A stretch of DNA of 64,000 nucleotides from Geobacter sp. SVR (GTDB taxonomy: Bacteria > Desulfobacterota > Desulfuromonadia > Geobacterales > Pseudopelobacteraceae): contig NZ_AP024469.1 in the NCBI RefSeq assembly GCF_016865365.1, positions 1,665,001 to 1,729,000 of the forward strand, read 5' to 3'. Below, piece by piece: positions 35,701 to 43,959 of the stretch; position 1 is the first letter of the stretch, and every line of letters begins with the position of its first letter. The notes beneath the pieces were generated by a model that saw only the letters and a program-made list of their open reading frames with translations, was not told the DNA's origin and did not search any database. The position numbers and the translations under genes were made by a program.

Positions 35701-38700
35701 GATCGTGCCCGTGCTGTTCGTGGCAGGAACGCTGATGTTTCCGGGAGTTGCACAGGGGCCCAGTACTGTGACGTTAACGCTGCCGGTAACGGTGGCGTAG
35801 TTTGCGGCATCGGTCGGGGTAAAGATCACTCCTGCACTGTAGACGCCCGGCTCGGGCGTGACCGAAGGCGTCGTGAAAGCGAAGCTGCCCGCAACCGACG
35901 CCGATCCGCCGCTGAGCGCGGCTGTCGCAAGCGTCTGGCCATAACCCACAGTACCGGCAACCGGCCATGCGGTGACGCTGGGAGTGGCCTTGATGACGCT
36001 GATCGTGACGGACTTGGTGGCTGTGGTGTAGTTGGAGGAGTCGGTCGGCGTGAAGGTCGCCGAGATGGTCTGGCTGTTGCCTGCGCCCAGCACGGTTCCT
36101 GCGGCAGGCTGGTAGACGAAGCTGCCGGCCACTATTGAGGCGGCATTAAGCTGGGCAGCTCCCAGAGTCGCTCCATAGCTGATGTCGGCGGGATTGCTCC
36201 AGGTGATGACCGGTGCCGCCTTGAGGACATTGATCGTAACGGCCTTGGTAACGCTGCCGTAGTTGGCCGGGTCTTCCGGTGTGAAGGTGACGGACAGGGA
36301 CTGGCCATTGCCGGTGTTCGGTACGGTGCCGGCAGCCGGCGTATAGGCGAAGCTGCCGGGCGCGGGGGCAGCGGCGTTGAGCTGTAAAGCCCCCAGTGTC
36401 GCGCCATAGGTGATATCTGCCGGGTTGGCCCAGGTGATGGCGGGGGTCCCCTTGAGGACAGTGATCGTCACGGTGGCAGTGGCCGTATCGTAATTGGCGG
36501 TGTCGGCCGGCGTGAAAATCACTGACAGGCTCTGGCCGCTGCCGGCCTTTGGCATGGTGCCGGCAGCCGGCGTATAGGCGAAGCTGCCGGGCACCGTGGC
36601 AACGGCGTTGAGCTGTGCTGCCCCCAGTGTCGCGCCATAGGTAATGTCGGCCGGGTTGGCCCAGGTGATGGCAGGGGCTCCCTTGAGCACGTTGATCGTT
36701 GCGTTGGCGGTGGCAGTACCGTAATTGGTACTATCGGCCGGCATGAAGGTCGCGGACAGGGTCTGGCCGTTGCCTGCGTTCAGCATGGCGCCGGCCGCCG
36801 GCGTGTAGGTGAAGCTGCCGGGCACCGTGGCAACGGCAGTGAGCTGAGCTGCCCCCAGCGGCGTGCCGTAGCCGATGTCAACGGGATTATTCCAGGAAAC
36901 TGTCGGCAGTGCCTTGAGGACGTTGATCGCTACGGTTTTGGTTGCGCTGTTGTAATTGAGCGTGTCGGCCGGCGTGAAGGCCACCGACAGGGTCTGGGCA
37001 TTGCCTGCGCCCAGCACGGTGCCGGCAGCCGGCGTATAGGCGAAGCTGCCGGCCACGGTGGCGGCGGCGTTAAGCTGGACGGCTCCCAGAGCCGTACCAT
37101 AGGTCGCATCGGCGGGGGTGGCCCAGGTAATGACCGGTGTCGCCTTGAGAACATTGAGGGTCACGGTCTTGGTGGCCGTAGTGTAATTGGCCGCGTCAGC
37201 CGGTGTAAAGGTAACCGAAAGGGTCTGGCCGCTGCCGGCATTCAGTACGGCCCCGGCCGCCGGGGTGTACTCGAAGCTGCCCGGCAGGGGGGCGGCTGCA
37301 TTGAGCTGTGCTGCTCCCAGGGCGGTTCCGTAAAGGATATCGGCAGGATTGTCCCAGGTGACGGTATGGCTGGCCTTGGCGATGGTCAGGGTGTCGGTGG
37401 CGCTTCCCTGGTACCTGGCGTCGGCGATGGCCGCTGACACGGCATAGCTGCCGGCAGTGGTGGGGAGCGTGGCAGAGCCGTTATAGGTTATGGCGACATT
37501 CAGGCCCGCCGGGGTCGTTCCGGCTGAAACGGCCTTGGCAGTGCCGTCGTAGATGGCCGAAAGACCGGCCAGGGTGACTGTTGCCACGGCTTTTTGGGCA
37601 GTGGTGGTGCTTGTCACCTGGCTGGCCGGATTATAGTTGCCGTTGCCCGCCTGGTCGTACAGCACGATGCAGGCGCCGCTGCCGCTTACCATGGTGAATT
37701 GCGGACCGATGTTGGTGCACACCTCCGGGGAACCGCTGCCGTAGGTTACCGGCAGGCCGGAGGCGGCTGTTGCCGCCACGGTGAAGGTGGTGTTCGCGGT
37801 GGCATTCACCGGTGCCGGAGCAGTCACGGTAATGGATTGATTGGCCTTGGCGATGGTGAAGCTGCCGCTGGCGCTTCCCTGGTAGTTGGGATCGTTGATC
37901 GTGGCTGTCACTTGATAGATGCCGGCATTGGTCTGCGGTGCGTTGGTCCAGGTGATGCCGAGGTTGTCGGGATTGGTGGCAACGGTCGGGCTCAGGGGGG
38001 TGCCCGAGTAAGTCTGGGTCAGATTACCCAGGGTCAGGGTTGCCGCGGGCCTGTCGATCGTCAGCGTGCCGGTGCCGGTAACGGCATTGACACTGTTGCG
38101 CACCGTAAAGGTGAAGCTCCCGGCAGGGGTCGTCGGCATGGTGACGATCGTTAAAACGGTATCCTGGGTGTATTTGAGGTTGAACCAGTTGGGGTAAAAC
38201 AGGACCATGGCACCGGCGGGCAAGCCGGTGACCGACAGTCCGACGGTCTGGCTGCCATTGCCCACGGTGGTGATCGAGGTGGTGTAATTCGCGCTGTCCA
38301 CGGTCCCGTATCTGAGAGTACCGTTCTGTATGCCGACGGTGATTCTGTATGGCTGGGTATTGCTGTCCGCGGCAGTGTACGGTCCCAGGTACGGCCCGCC
38401 GCTGCCGACAGGTGCCGCGCCGGCCGGCTGGACCGGTTCGGTCGAGGTATCGGCAAGGGCGTTGGCCATGTTGATGCGGCCGTTGCCGAACATCGCGGTG
38501 TTGTCGGCATCACCGGAAGCCCCCACGGCATCGGCCGATTTCGCCAGGCGCCCGACGATGACGCCGTTGGTGAGCGTGGGATCGGCTGCTTTCATGAAGG
38601 CGGCCACACCGCCGACGATGGCCGATGAGGTGGATGTGCCGCTGACGTATGCATAGGAACCGTTCAGGCCGGTGGTATAGATGTCGGTACCCGGGGCGGC

Positions 38701-39624
38701 CAGGAACACATCCTGGCCGTAATTGCTGAAGGGGGCCAGGAGGTCGTTCGCATCGGTGGCGGAAACTCCGATGACCCCCCTGTCGCCGGCGGGGAAGGTG
38801 GGGGCGGCGAGGCTGTCATTGCCGGCTGCTGCCACCAGGACCGCTCCTTTCGACCAGGCATAATCCACGGCGTCCTGAAGGTTCTGACTGAAGCCGGGGT
38901 TGCTGAAACCCATGACAATGACATCGGCGCCGTTATCGGCTGCCCAGACGATACCCGCGATGATGGCGCCGTCATCGCCGTTGGCGCCGGAATCCAGCAC
39001 GGTCACCGGCATGATGGTGACCCCCTGGTACGCAATGCCGGCAATGCCGCTGCCGTTGTCGGTCAGGGCTGCAATGATCCCGGCCATGGCGGTGCCGTGT
39101 CCGTTGGGATCGGCCAGGCCCTGGGAACCGTCCAGCATCGAGGTGCCGGCAACCACCGTGCCGAGCAGGTCGGGGTGGGAAGCATCGATGCCGGTGTCGA
39201 GCAGTGCCACCCTGGCTGAACCTTTAGCCGTTATGGTGCCGAAAACCTTGTCATATCCGATTTTGGGCAGCGCCCACTGGACCCCGTAATGGAGATCGCC
39301 AGGAATGCCTTCCGCTTTTCTGGTCCTGTTCTGCTCGACCCGTTCCACCTGGGGATCAGACTGGTAATTCTGCAGGACCAGAGGCAGGCTGGCCAGCGGG
39401 ACCGTTACAACGTGCAGACGCAGTGCCGGCATGGAGGACACCTCGCTGCCTCCGTTCCGGTCGATGATCATCGCCTGTTCCACGCCGGAAAGTCCGCTTG
39501 CCGTTTTGACGATCAGGGAAGCGGTGGCTGGCTGGTCGGCGCCACGGGCGGGAGAAAAGCCGGCGCCGGTCATTACCATGGTGAACAACAGGACGAAAAA
39601 CAGCCGTACGATGAGCCTGTTCAT
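32758..39624 (-). CDS. Giant subtilisin-family protein with MBG and FN3-like repeat arrays
   Basis: 2288 residues: signal peptide, propeptide (30-110), S8 subtilase domain with catalytic D143 (ALLDTGIDASHPDL), H176 (DPNGHGTAMAG), N269 and S331 (SGTSTSSAIVGG). Then comes a region with GSFTFTV and MBG-type domains. Next are seven tandem repeats of about 77 residues (pattern ITWANPADITYGATLGAAQL to VTINVLK), and finally eleven tandem repeats of about 91 residues. Each of the latter opens with CGAP-type Cys, holds SGVTYILEYS and FRVKATKAGYADS, and ends before the next Cys; pairs of Cys could form disulfides. There is no obvious anchor or sorting signal. Probably a surface or secreted protease with adhesive stalk. 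DNA repeats: about 32770-35760 (273-bp unit) and 35790-37370 (231-bp unit). Confidence 0.85.
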   Translation of the reverse strand: MNRLIVRLFFVLLFTMVMTGAGFSPARGADQPATASLIVKTASGLSGVEQAMIIDRNGGSEVSSMPALRLHVVTVPLASLPLVLQNYQSDPQVERVEQNRTRKAEGIPGDLHYGVQWALPKIGYDKVFGTITAKGSARVALLDTGIDASHPDLLGTVVAGTSMLDGSQGLADPNGHGTAMAGIIAALTDNGSGIAGIAYQGVTIMPVTVLDSGANGDDGAIIAGIVWAADNGADVIVMGFSNPGFSQNLQDAVDYAWSKGAVLVAAAGNDSLAAPTFPAGDRGVIGVSATDANDLLAPFSNYGQDVFLAAPGTDIYTTGLNGSYAYVSGTSTSSAIVGGVAAFMKAADPTLTNGVIVGRLAKSADAVGASGDADNTAMFGNGRINMANALADTSTEPVQPAGAAPVGSGGPYLGPYTAADSNTQPYRITVGIQNGTLRYGTVDSANYTTSITTVGNGSQTVGLSVTGLPAGAMVLFYPNWFNLKYTQDTVLTIVTMPTTPAGSFTFTVRNSVNAVTGTGTLTIDRPAATLTLGNLTQTYSGTPLSPTVATNPDNLGITWTNAPQTNAGIYQVTATINDPNYQGSASGSFTIAKANQSITVTAPAPVNATANTTFTVAATAASGLPVTYGSGSPEVCTNIGPQFTMVSGSGACIVLYDQAGNGNYNPASQVTSTTTAQKAVATVTLAGLSAIYDGTAKAVSAGTTPAGLNVAITYNGSATLPTTAGSYAVSAAIADARYQGSATDTLTIAKASHTVTWDNPADILYGTALGAAQLNAAAPLPGSFEYTPAAGAVLNAGSGQTLSVTFTPADAANYTTATKTVTLNVLKATPVITWATPADATYGTALGAVQLNAAATVAGSFAYTPAAGTVLGAGNAQTLSVAFTPADTLNYNSATKTVAINVLKALPTVSWNNPVDIGYGTPLGAAQLTAVATVPGSFTYTPAAGAMLNAGNGQTLSATFMPADSTNYGTATANATINVLKGAPAITWANPADITYGATLGAAQLNAVATVPGSFAYTPAAGTMPKAGSGQSLSVIFTPADTANYDTATATVTITVLKGTPAITWANPADITYGATLGALQLNAAAPAPGSFAYTPAAGTVPNTGNGQSLSVTFTPEDPANYGSVTKAVTINVLKAAPVITWSNPADISYGATLGAAQLNAASIVAGSFVYQPAAGTVLGAGNSQTISATFTPTDSSNYTTATKSVTISVIKATPSVTAWPVAGTVGYGQTLATAALSGGSASVAGSFAFTTPSVTPEPGVYSAGVIFTPTDAANYATVTGSVNVTVLGPCATPGNISVPATNSTGTITASWGASSTGGAVYILEYSLNGGAWTQAYNGTATSTAVTVSTDGAYIFRVKATKAGYADSTAKTSAACAVTLVCGASATITVPAANSTGNVAINWSSSNVSGVTYILEYSTDGSTWTQAYSGTLNSTTVSGLANGTYTFRVKATKAGYADSAIKVSGNCVVSLACGASATITVPATSSTGNIGINWSSSNVSGVTYILEYSTDGATWIQAYSGTVNSTTIGGLANGAYTFRVKATKSGYADSPAKTSETCLVTLTCGTPATISVSATNTTGSIAITWSSSTIGGVTYILDYSTDGANWTSAYSGTTNSTTITVPGNGTYTFRVKAVKEGYADSAARVSGSCAVTLVCGAPASLNVPSANNTGTVAVTWSGSTLSGAGYTLEYSSDGSTWIQAYSGTATGTSIAGLANGTYTFRVKATKADFPDSAYTTSGPCAVTLACGPSATITVPAANSTGSINVSWGSSDVSGATYLLEYSMDGGAWSPAYTGPATNAIINGLTNGTYLFRVRASKAGYADSAAKVSGNCVVTLLCGAPDSISVPAVNSTGSITVNWGSSTISGVTYILEYSTNGGAWLPAYSGTSISTVFNAPADGIYLFRVKAIKAGFPDSSYTSSGSCTVTLVCGAPASISAPAANSSGSIFVSWGNSTVSGVTYVVEYSADGGAWTPAYSGPSTSATIAVPINGTYTFRVKATKAGFPDSAFTTSGSCAVTLVCGAPASISAPVANSTGNIYLSWGNSTVSGATYIVEYSADGGAWTQAYSGPSTSATIAALASGSYVFRVRATKAAFADSGNTLSGTCAVALVCGTPDSINAPAANSTGSIYLNWGNSTVSGATYVIEYSADGGAWTRAYSGPSTSATITVPVSGSYVFRVRATKPAFADSASTVSGSCTVALACGMPDSISAPAANGPGSIFISWGNSTVSGVTYILEYSLNGGEWTPAYGGRSTSTTITGLAPGTYTFRVKATRTDYDDSTYKTSMLLTI

Positions 39625-39676
39625 CTTTCCCTCCTTGGGATATCCGGATTACATGGAATGGTTGCGGTGGTTGCGT

Positions 39677-40075
39677 TTACTCGTCGTCTTCTCCGCTGCC
39701 TGGCTGGCGCAGCCGGCGCGCCATTCTCTCCGCCTGCTGTTTCCGGCGCAGTTCCAGCGCTTGTTCCCGTTGGATCGCTCGCTGGCTCGGCTGGGCCGGC
39801 TCGGCCTGCTGCGGCCGTGCGACCGCCCTCTCCGCGTCTGTCTGTGCCGGGGGCTGTGCAACCGCAACGGTCTGCAGGGGGACGGCAGGCGGCTGGACCG
39901 GCGATTGGGCCGGCTGATCCGGCGACGATGCCGGTTGGGCATCGTATTTGTCGGAGGCGTCGCCGTAGTATTCGACTATGATCTGCGTTTCAGTCTCCCG
40001 GATGGTCCCGTGACCGGCATAGGCCGGAGCGGCACCGCAGGTCAGCAGGGTGCCCCAAAGTACGAATCCTCTCAT
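39677..40075 (-). CDS. Small exported Pro/Gln-rich protein of unknown function
   Basis: 132 residues. Signal peptide MRGFVLWGTLLTCGAAPAYA. A short conserved-looking segment TETQIIVEYYGDASD is followed by a Pro/Gln/Ala-rich, highly basic C-terminal helix (EQALELRRKQQAERMARRLR). It lies between a decaheme cytochrome gene and the giant subtilase gene, 52 bp before the latter, so it may be coexpressed. No family recognised. Confidence 0.6.
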   Translation of the reverse strand: MRGFVLWGTLLTCGAAPAYAGHGTIRETETQIIVEYYGDASDKYDAQPASSPDQPAQSPVQPPAVPLQTVAVAQPPAQTDAERAVARPQQAEPAQPSQRAIQREQALELRRKQQAERMARRLRQPGSGEDDE

Positions 40076-40117
40076 ACCTGTCTCCTTGTCGATCGGTCTC
40101 CCCTCGGGCGGTGCGTC

Positions 40118-40148
40118 GCTCTCCTGCGGCTGAATGCCGCAGGAGAGC
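40118..40148. other. Perfect 13-bp stem-loop after the decaheme gene
   Basis: gctctcctgcggc, loop tgaat, gccgcaggagagc, 38-68 bases past the cytochrome stop on the minus strand. There is no T run on either side, so it is more likely an mRNA 3' stabiliser or processing hairpin than a classical terminator. Confidence 0.6.
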
Positions 40149-40185
40149 CCTTCTCATGTGAGACCGGTATTCTTTCTCCTGCCTT

Positions 40186-42645
40186 TTATGGACGTACCCC
40201 AATGTATTGCAGTGCCTTGTCTTTTAAATCCTGTGTAAATGTGGCGGTAAGCGGCATGTTCTGAATCGTGGTCTGCACGCTGCTGTTGTTCGGGTTGCCG
40301 TCATCAAGAAAATCGACGGTGTCGTACAGCAATCGCTTGGTGTAGAAGCTGTTGTGGGCCCACGATCCCGCATCGGCCTGCAGCAGTTTGAGGTTGAAGG
40401 CCGCGCCCATCATGTCGGCCCCCTTGAAGGTCGGGGCACCGGCATCCCAGTTCACGGTGCGGGTGGCAAACGATTGCTGGGACGGGTTCGGAGCCGTGAA
40501 GAAGTAAGGGTAGGCATCCCGGTTGAAGTAAATGCCTTTGGCTGCCAGGAGTTCGGCTACTGCCTGCAGGGAAGCCTCGTAGCCCTGGCGGAATGCTTCC
40601 AGCGCCGCACCGTCCGGTATCGGGTGCAGACCGCCGGCATGGCAGTCGTTGCACCGTGCAGAGGTAATGGCGTTGATGACGCCGTTTGCATCCTTGGTGA
40701 CCGGTGAGTAGGAGTGCTTCTCGGGTGAGCTCATGTGGCAGATGATGCAGTTGCCGGTTTCGCCGTCCCCGATGCCGTTATGGTTGTATGCACCCGGATT
40801 GCTGTAGTCGCTTGCACCGGTGCGGTAGGTGTATCCCGTGAGGCGATACATAACACCCGCTGCACCCATGTAATGCGGGTTGATGAAGGTGACGTTCTGC
40901 CAGAAGGCTCCCGTTCCCTGACCGCCGGGAGTTGCCAGAGCCGCAGCCTTGATGGTGACACCGGCTGCCCTGCCCGTGTGACACGCCACGCAGATATTGG
41001 ACTTGCCGAGCGATTGGGGGAGATCCCTCTTGATCAGGATCTTTCCGGTGGCCGGCGAGGAATAGTTGTAGTATCCGGATGGCGGAGGCAGTGGTCCCCA
41101 GGTTGCAACGTCGCCAAACTGATCCCTTACAAAGCCTCGCGTGCTGTAATCCGCATCGAAAGGGGTATTGTGACAGGCGTTGCAGGCAATCATCTCCCTG
41201 GTGCGGTCGCCGCCGGGGGCGAGGCCGGAGGTTCCCCACGGCTTGATGTCGGTGTAGCCGGAGGTCATGAAGTTGATGTATCCGGTTGTGGTATGGCACC
41301 TTACGCAGTCGTCACCGGTGGAATTTGCCGGAGTGGCGGGCCCCGGTGTGCCGCGGGTCTTGAAGTCGTAGGCGGTCCATGACGGCGATTTCGGATTGGC
41401 CTTGCCGCTCTGCGCCCACTCCCCGTTGGCCGGGTAAATATGGAAGTCGCTGTCTGTTTTCGAAGCATGGCAATTGTCGCAGGTGATGTTGGTGGTGACG
41501 TACTGGGCCGTGCTGAAGCTGCTGAAGTGGGGATAGGGCATTCCGGTGATTATTCCCGGGTTATGTACATCGTGGCATCCCATGCACTGGTTGGTGGTGG
41601 AATAGGCGGTGTGGAACGACAGTCCCGCCGGCGGCCAGGGGAGGCCGTACGAATTGCCGGGAGTGTGGCAGGCGGCGCAGGCCGGCTGCAGGTCGTTGTG
41701 CGGCGTGTCGGTATGGCAGGACTGACAGCTGATGTGGTTTGCCTTGTGGTCTGAGTCGTCATAGGCAGAGACCACCTGGGGAGTGTTCAGCGAATGGCAG
41801 CCGGTACAGAGGTTCTCCAGGTATTGGGTATGGTCGAAAACGGTCACGATGGCGCTGTCCTGACGCACGATCCCCCCCGAGGTAACCGTGAGGGTTGCCG
41901 TGTAGGTGCCGGGGATCGCAGCAAAGACGGTGGTTACGGCGGCATTGGGGGTTCCGAAGCTCAGGCCGGTGCCGGTCCAGGCATAGCTGATGCTGCCCTG
42001 GTTGCTGGTGGCTGAGCCATAGAGGGTCGTGGCATACTCAGCACCGGCGCCATTGGCGGTGACATCCGCGCCGGCATTGGCCGTGACCATCGCTGCCGGT
42101 GAAAAGGTGGCCGATACGGACTGGTTGGCCTGCAGGTTGTTGAAGATGACGATCTTGCTGCCATCCGTATTGGTGGTGATGCTGGTGGCCCCGGGTGCCG
42201 TCAGCGCTGAAATCATATACCCCGGATTCGGCTGGACCAGGAGCTGCCGGTTTGAGCCGACCGGAATGTTGGTAAGAGACTCGTTGGTATCTTCGCGGAT
42301 CGCGCCGCTCCCGGTCACGCTGGTCGTGATGGATACGGTACTGGCGGTAAAATAGGCCACGATGTAACGCGTAGTCTTGGCGGGATCGTACGGTGCGACA
42401 TACTTGCCGTTCGCGTTGGCACTGATGGCCAGGCCGTCCAGGGTCACGCGCGAGATCTTATATCCCGTTGCTGGCGATACGGTGTACTCGCCGCTGTCGG
42501 AGCCGGCTGCATAGGTCTGGGTGCCGGCCGGACTGATGGTGCCCTGTCCGGTGAGCGGCGATGTTTTCGAATTCACGTACCAAGCATTTGCAAAGGCGGG
42601 TATTGCCAACAGCATGGCCAGGATGAGGAACAGCTTTCTGATCAT
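40186..42645 (-). CDS. Exported decaheme cytochrome c with N-terminal beta-repeat domains
   Basis: 819 residues from the ATG at 42645 (MIRKLFLILAMLLAIPAFANA). Residues 25-260 are repeat/PKD-like beta domains (ISRVTLDGLAISANANGKYV, VTANAGADVTANG). Then ten CxxCH heme sites: CTGCH, CQSCH, CAACH, CMGCH, CDNCH, CVRCH, CNACH, CVACH, CIICH, CNDCH. No lipobox. It is paralogous to 43960-46845, from the N-terminal repeats to the end (YTKRLLYDTVDFLDD here, YARRLLYDTIDFLDD there). Likely secreted or surface-exposed and used in extracellular electron transfer. Confidence 0.9.
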   Translation of the reverse strand: MIRKLFLILAMLLAIPAFANAWYVNSKTSPLTGQGTISPAGTQTYAAGSDSGEYTVSPATGYKISRVTLDGLAISANANGKYVAPYDPAKTTRYIVAYFTASTVSITTSVTGSGAIREDTNESLTNIPVGSNRQLLVQPNPGYMISALTAPGATSITTNTDGSKIVIFNNLQANQSVSATFSPAAMVTANAGADVTANGAGAEYATTLYGSATSNQGSISYAWTGTGLSFGTPNAAVTTVFAAIPGTYTATLTVTSGGIVRQDSAIVTVFDHTQYLENLCTGCHSLNTPQVVSAYDDSDHKANHISCQSCHTDTPHNDLQPACAACHTPGNSYGLPWPPAGLSFHTAYSTTNQCMGCHDVHNPGIITGMPYPHFSSFSTAQYVTTNITCDNCHASKTDSDFHIYPANGEWAQSGKANPKSPSWTAYDFKTRGTPGPATPANSTGDDCVRCHTTTGYINFMTSGYTDIKPWGTSGLAPGGDRTREMIACNACHNTPFDADYSTRGFVRDQFGDVATWGPLPPPSGYYNYSSPATGKILIKRDLPQSLGKSNICVACHTGRAAGVTIKAAALATPGGQGTGAFWQNVTFINPHYMGAAGVMYRLTGYTYRTGASDYSNPGAYNHNGIGDGETGNCIICHMSSPEKHSYSPVTKDANGVINAITSARCNDCHAGGLHPIPDGAALEAFRQGYEASLQAVAELLAAKGIYFNRDAYPYFFTAPNPSQQSFATRTVNWDAGAPTFKGADMMGAAFNLKLLQADAGSWAHNSFYTKRLLYDTVDFLDDGNPNNSSVQTTIQNMPLTATFTQDLKDKALQYIGVRP

Positions 42646-42770
42646 GTGAGCTCCTTTCAATGCGTTATTGGTACCTTCGAGAAAAAGACCCCGATACTGC
42701 GCTTCTGCAGCACTAACGCTCCCTCCTGGATATCACTGCTCATGGCTGACGGCCTGCATGGCGGAGGCTT

Positions 42771-43673
42771 TCAAGGCACTTCCCTGGCGGTGGGAATATT
42801 CACGCTGACCCCACCAAAAACATCCAGAGGTACCTTGACCAGATCGATACTGTCGCCGAAATCGGGATTGGGATAATTGAACGTCCAGCTCGTATTTTTC
42901 TCAGCCGAGTGAGGTACACTGTCCAGGGTAGTGGGCTCATAGATAGTGAGGGTTCCTGTGGTATCAAGCAGAGCGCTGTTAATGTAGAACTCTCCTTGGC
43001 CATACAACGTTCCGACTTTCAGGACATTGGGAACCTTGACGGAGATATGGGCGGCCGATTGCCCGCTGGTGGCGTGCAGCGCGGAACTGACCTGGGTGGC
43101 GTCGGTTTTCAGGAAGAGGTTCCAAGCCACCTGCAAAGGAGTAGGCTTTTGCAGATCGGCGTTGATGGCATCGAGTGTGGCCCCGGAATAGACGGTCTCG
43201 GTCGGGAAGTTGAAGCCGGCTGTGATCGTGTCCAGGTTCAGGTCGATACTGGTGTCGGTTGCGCTGACGTTCACATTGCTGACCCTGGCGTATTTCAGCA
43301 TCCTGTTCACGGTTGTTGCAGTGGTTCCGACCGGAAGAGGCACATAGGTTATCAAGTCGAAGGCATACCCGTTGGCGATCGGAAATTTGAGCCCAGTGAT
43401 CTTGTTTCCGGCCGGTGGGGTGCCATCGATGATGTATTTGAACGGTGCGCCGTTGATGTTCAGGTTGGGATTGGTGATGACCAGGCGTACCCTGGTTGCT
43501 GCCGGTGCTGCAGCAACACTCTTGGCCGTATTTTCCCTGATGGTGATTTCAACCTTCCCTGTTGAGTTCGGGACCCCGGAAGCGCTGCTGGCGGTGCTGC
43601 CGGTGCCGGTGCTCCCTCCCATGCCGCAGGCGCTCAAAAGCAGCATCACGAACCAGGCCGCTATCTTTTTCAT
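42771..43673 (-). CDS. Lipoprotein of unknown function between two decaheme genes
   Basis: 300 residues. Lipobox MLLLSACGMG. Beta-rich mature part with TRVRLVITNPNLNINGAPFK and a C-terminal DVFGGVSVNIPTAREVP. GGGAG lies six bases before the ATG at 43673, which is preferred over the ATG at 43679. Similar lipoproteins with DUF4382-like folds occur beside multiheme cytochromes in Geobacter; membership here is tentative. It sits between the two paralogous decaheme genes, suggesting a shared surface complex. Confidence 0.65.
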   Translation of the reverse strand: MKKIAAWFVMLLLSACGMGGSTGTGSTASSASGVPNSTGKVEITIRENTAKSVAAAPAATRVRLVITNPNLNINGAPFKYIIDGTPPAGNKITGLKFPIANGYAFDLITYVPLPVGTTATTVNRMLKYARVSNVNVSATDTSIDLNLDTITAGFNFPTETVYSGATLDAINADLQKPTPLQVAWNLFLKTDATQVSSALHATSGQSAAHISVKVPNVLKVGTLYGQGEFYINSALLDTTGTLTIYEPTTLDSVPHSAEKNTSWTFNYPNPDFGDSIDLVKVPLDVFGGVSVNIPTAREVP

Positions 43674-43895
43674 GCTCATCTCCCACTTTTTAGGTTGAAT
43701 GCTACCGGTTGGTCGTTCTCTTCGTTACTGAGGCGGGCTGTCGGCCTGGAAACACAGGGGTCTGCAAAATAGGCGGGAAGATGGTGGATGTCTGTCGCGC
43801 AAGTATTGCAGATCGAGGCATGCTGCCTCGCGGAACGTGCCGATTATGTGCGGATGGTATTTCCGCGTTCTGAAACAGCCGGCAGGGTCAATAAA

Positions 43896-43919
43896 GCCCC
43901 GTCTCTTGCGAGACGGGGC
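43896..43919 (-). terminator. Terminator after the first decaheme gene
   Basis: gccccgtct/agacggggc hairpin 40 bases past the stop at 43960, followed on the minus strand by TTTATTG. It closes the tetraheme-decaheme unit. Confidence 0.85.
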
Positions 43920-43959
43920 ATGTTCTGCATTGAAATTGCACAGATGTCAGAGCGTCATG

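Noticed and set aside
32770-37370. CRISPR or non-coding satellite array
   Set aside because: The repeats of 273 and 231 bp are in frame within one long coding sequence and show protein-level conservation.
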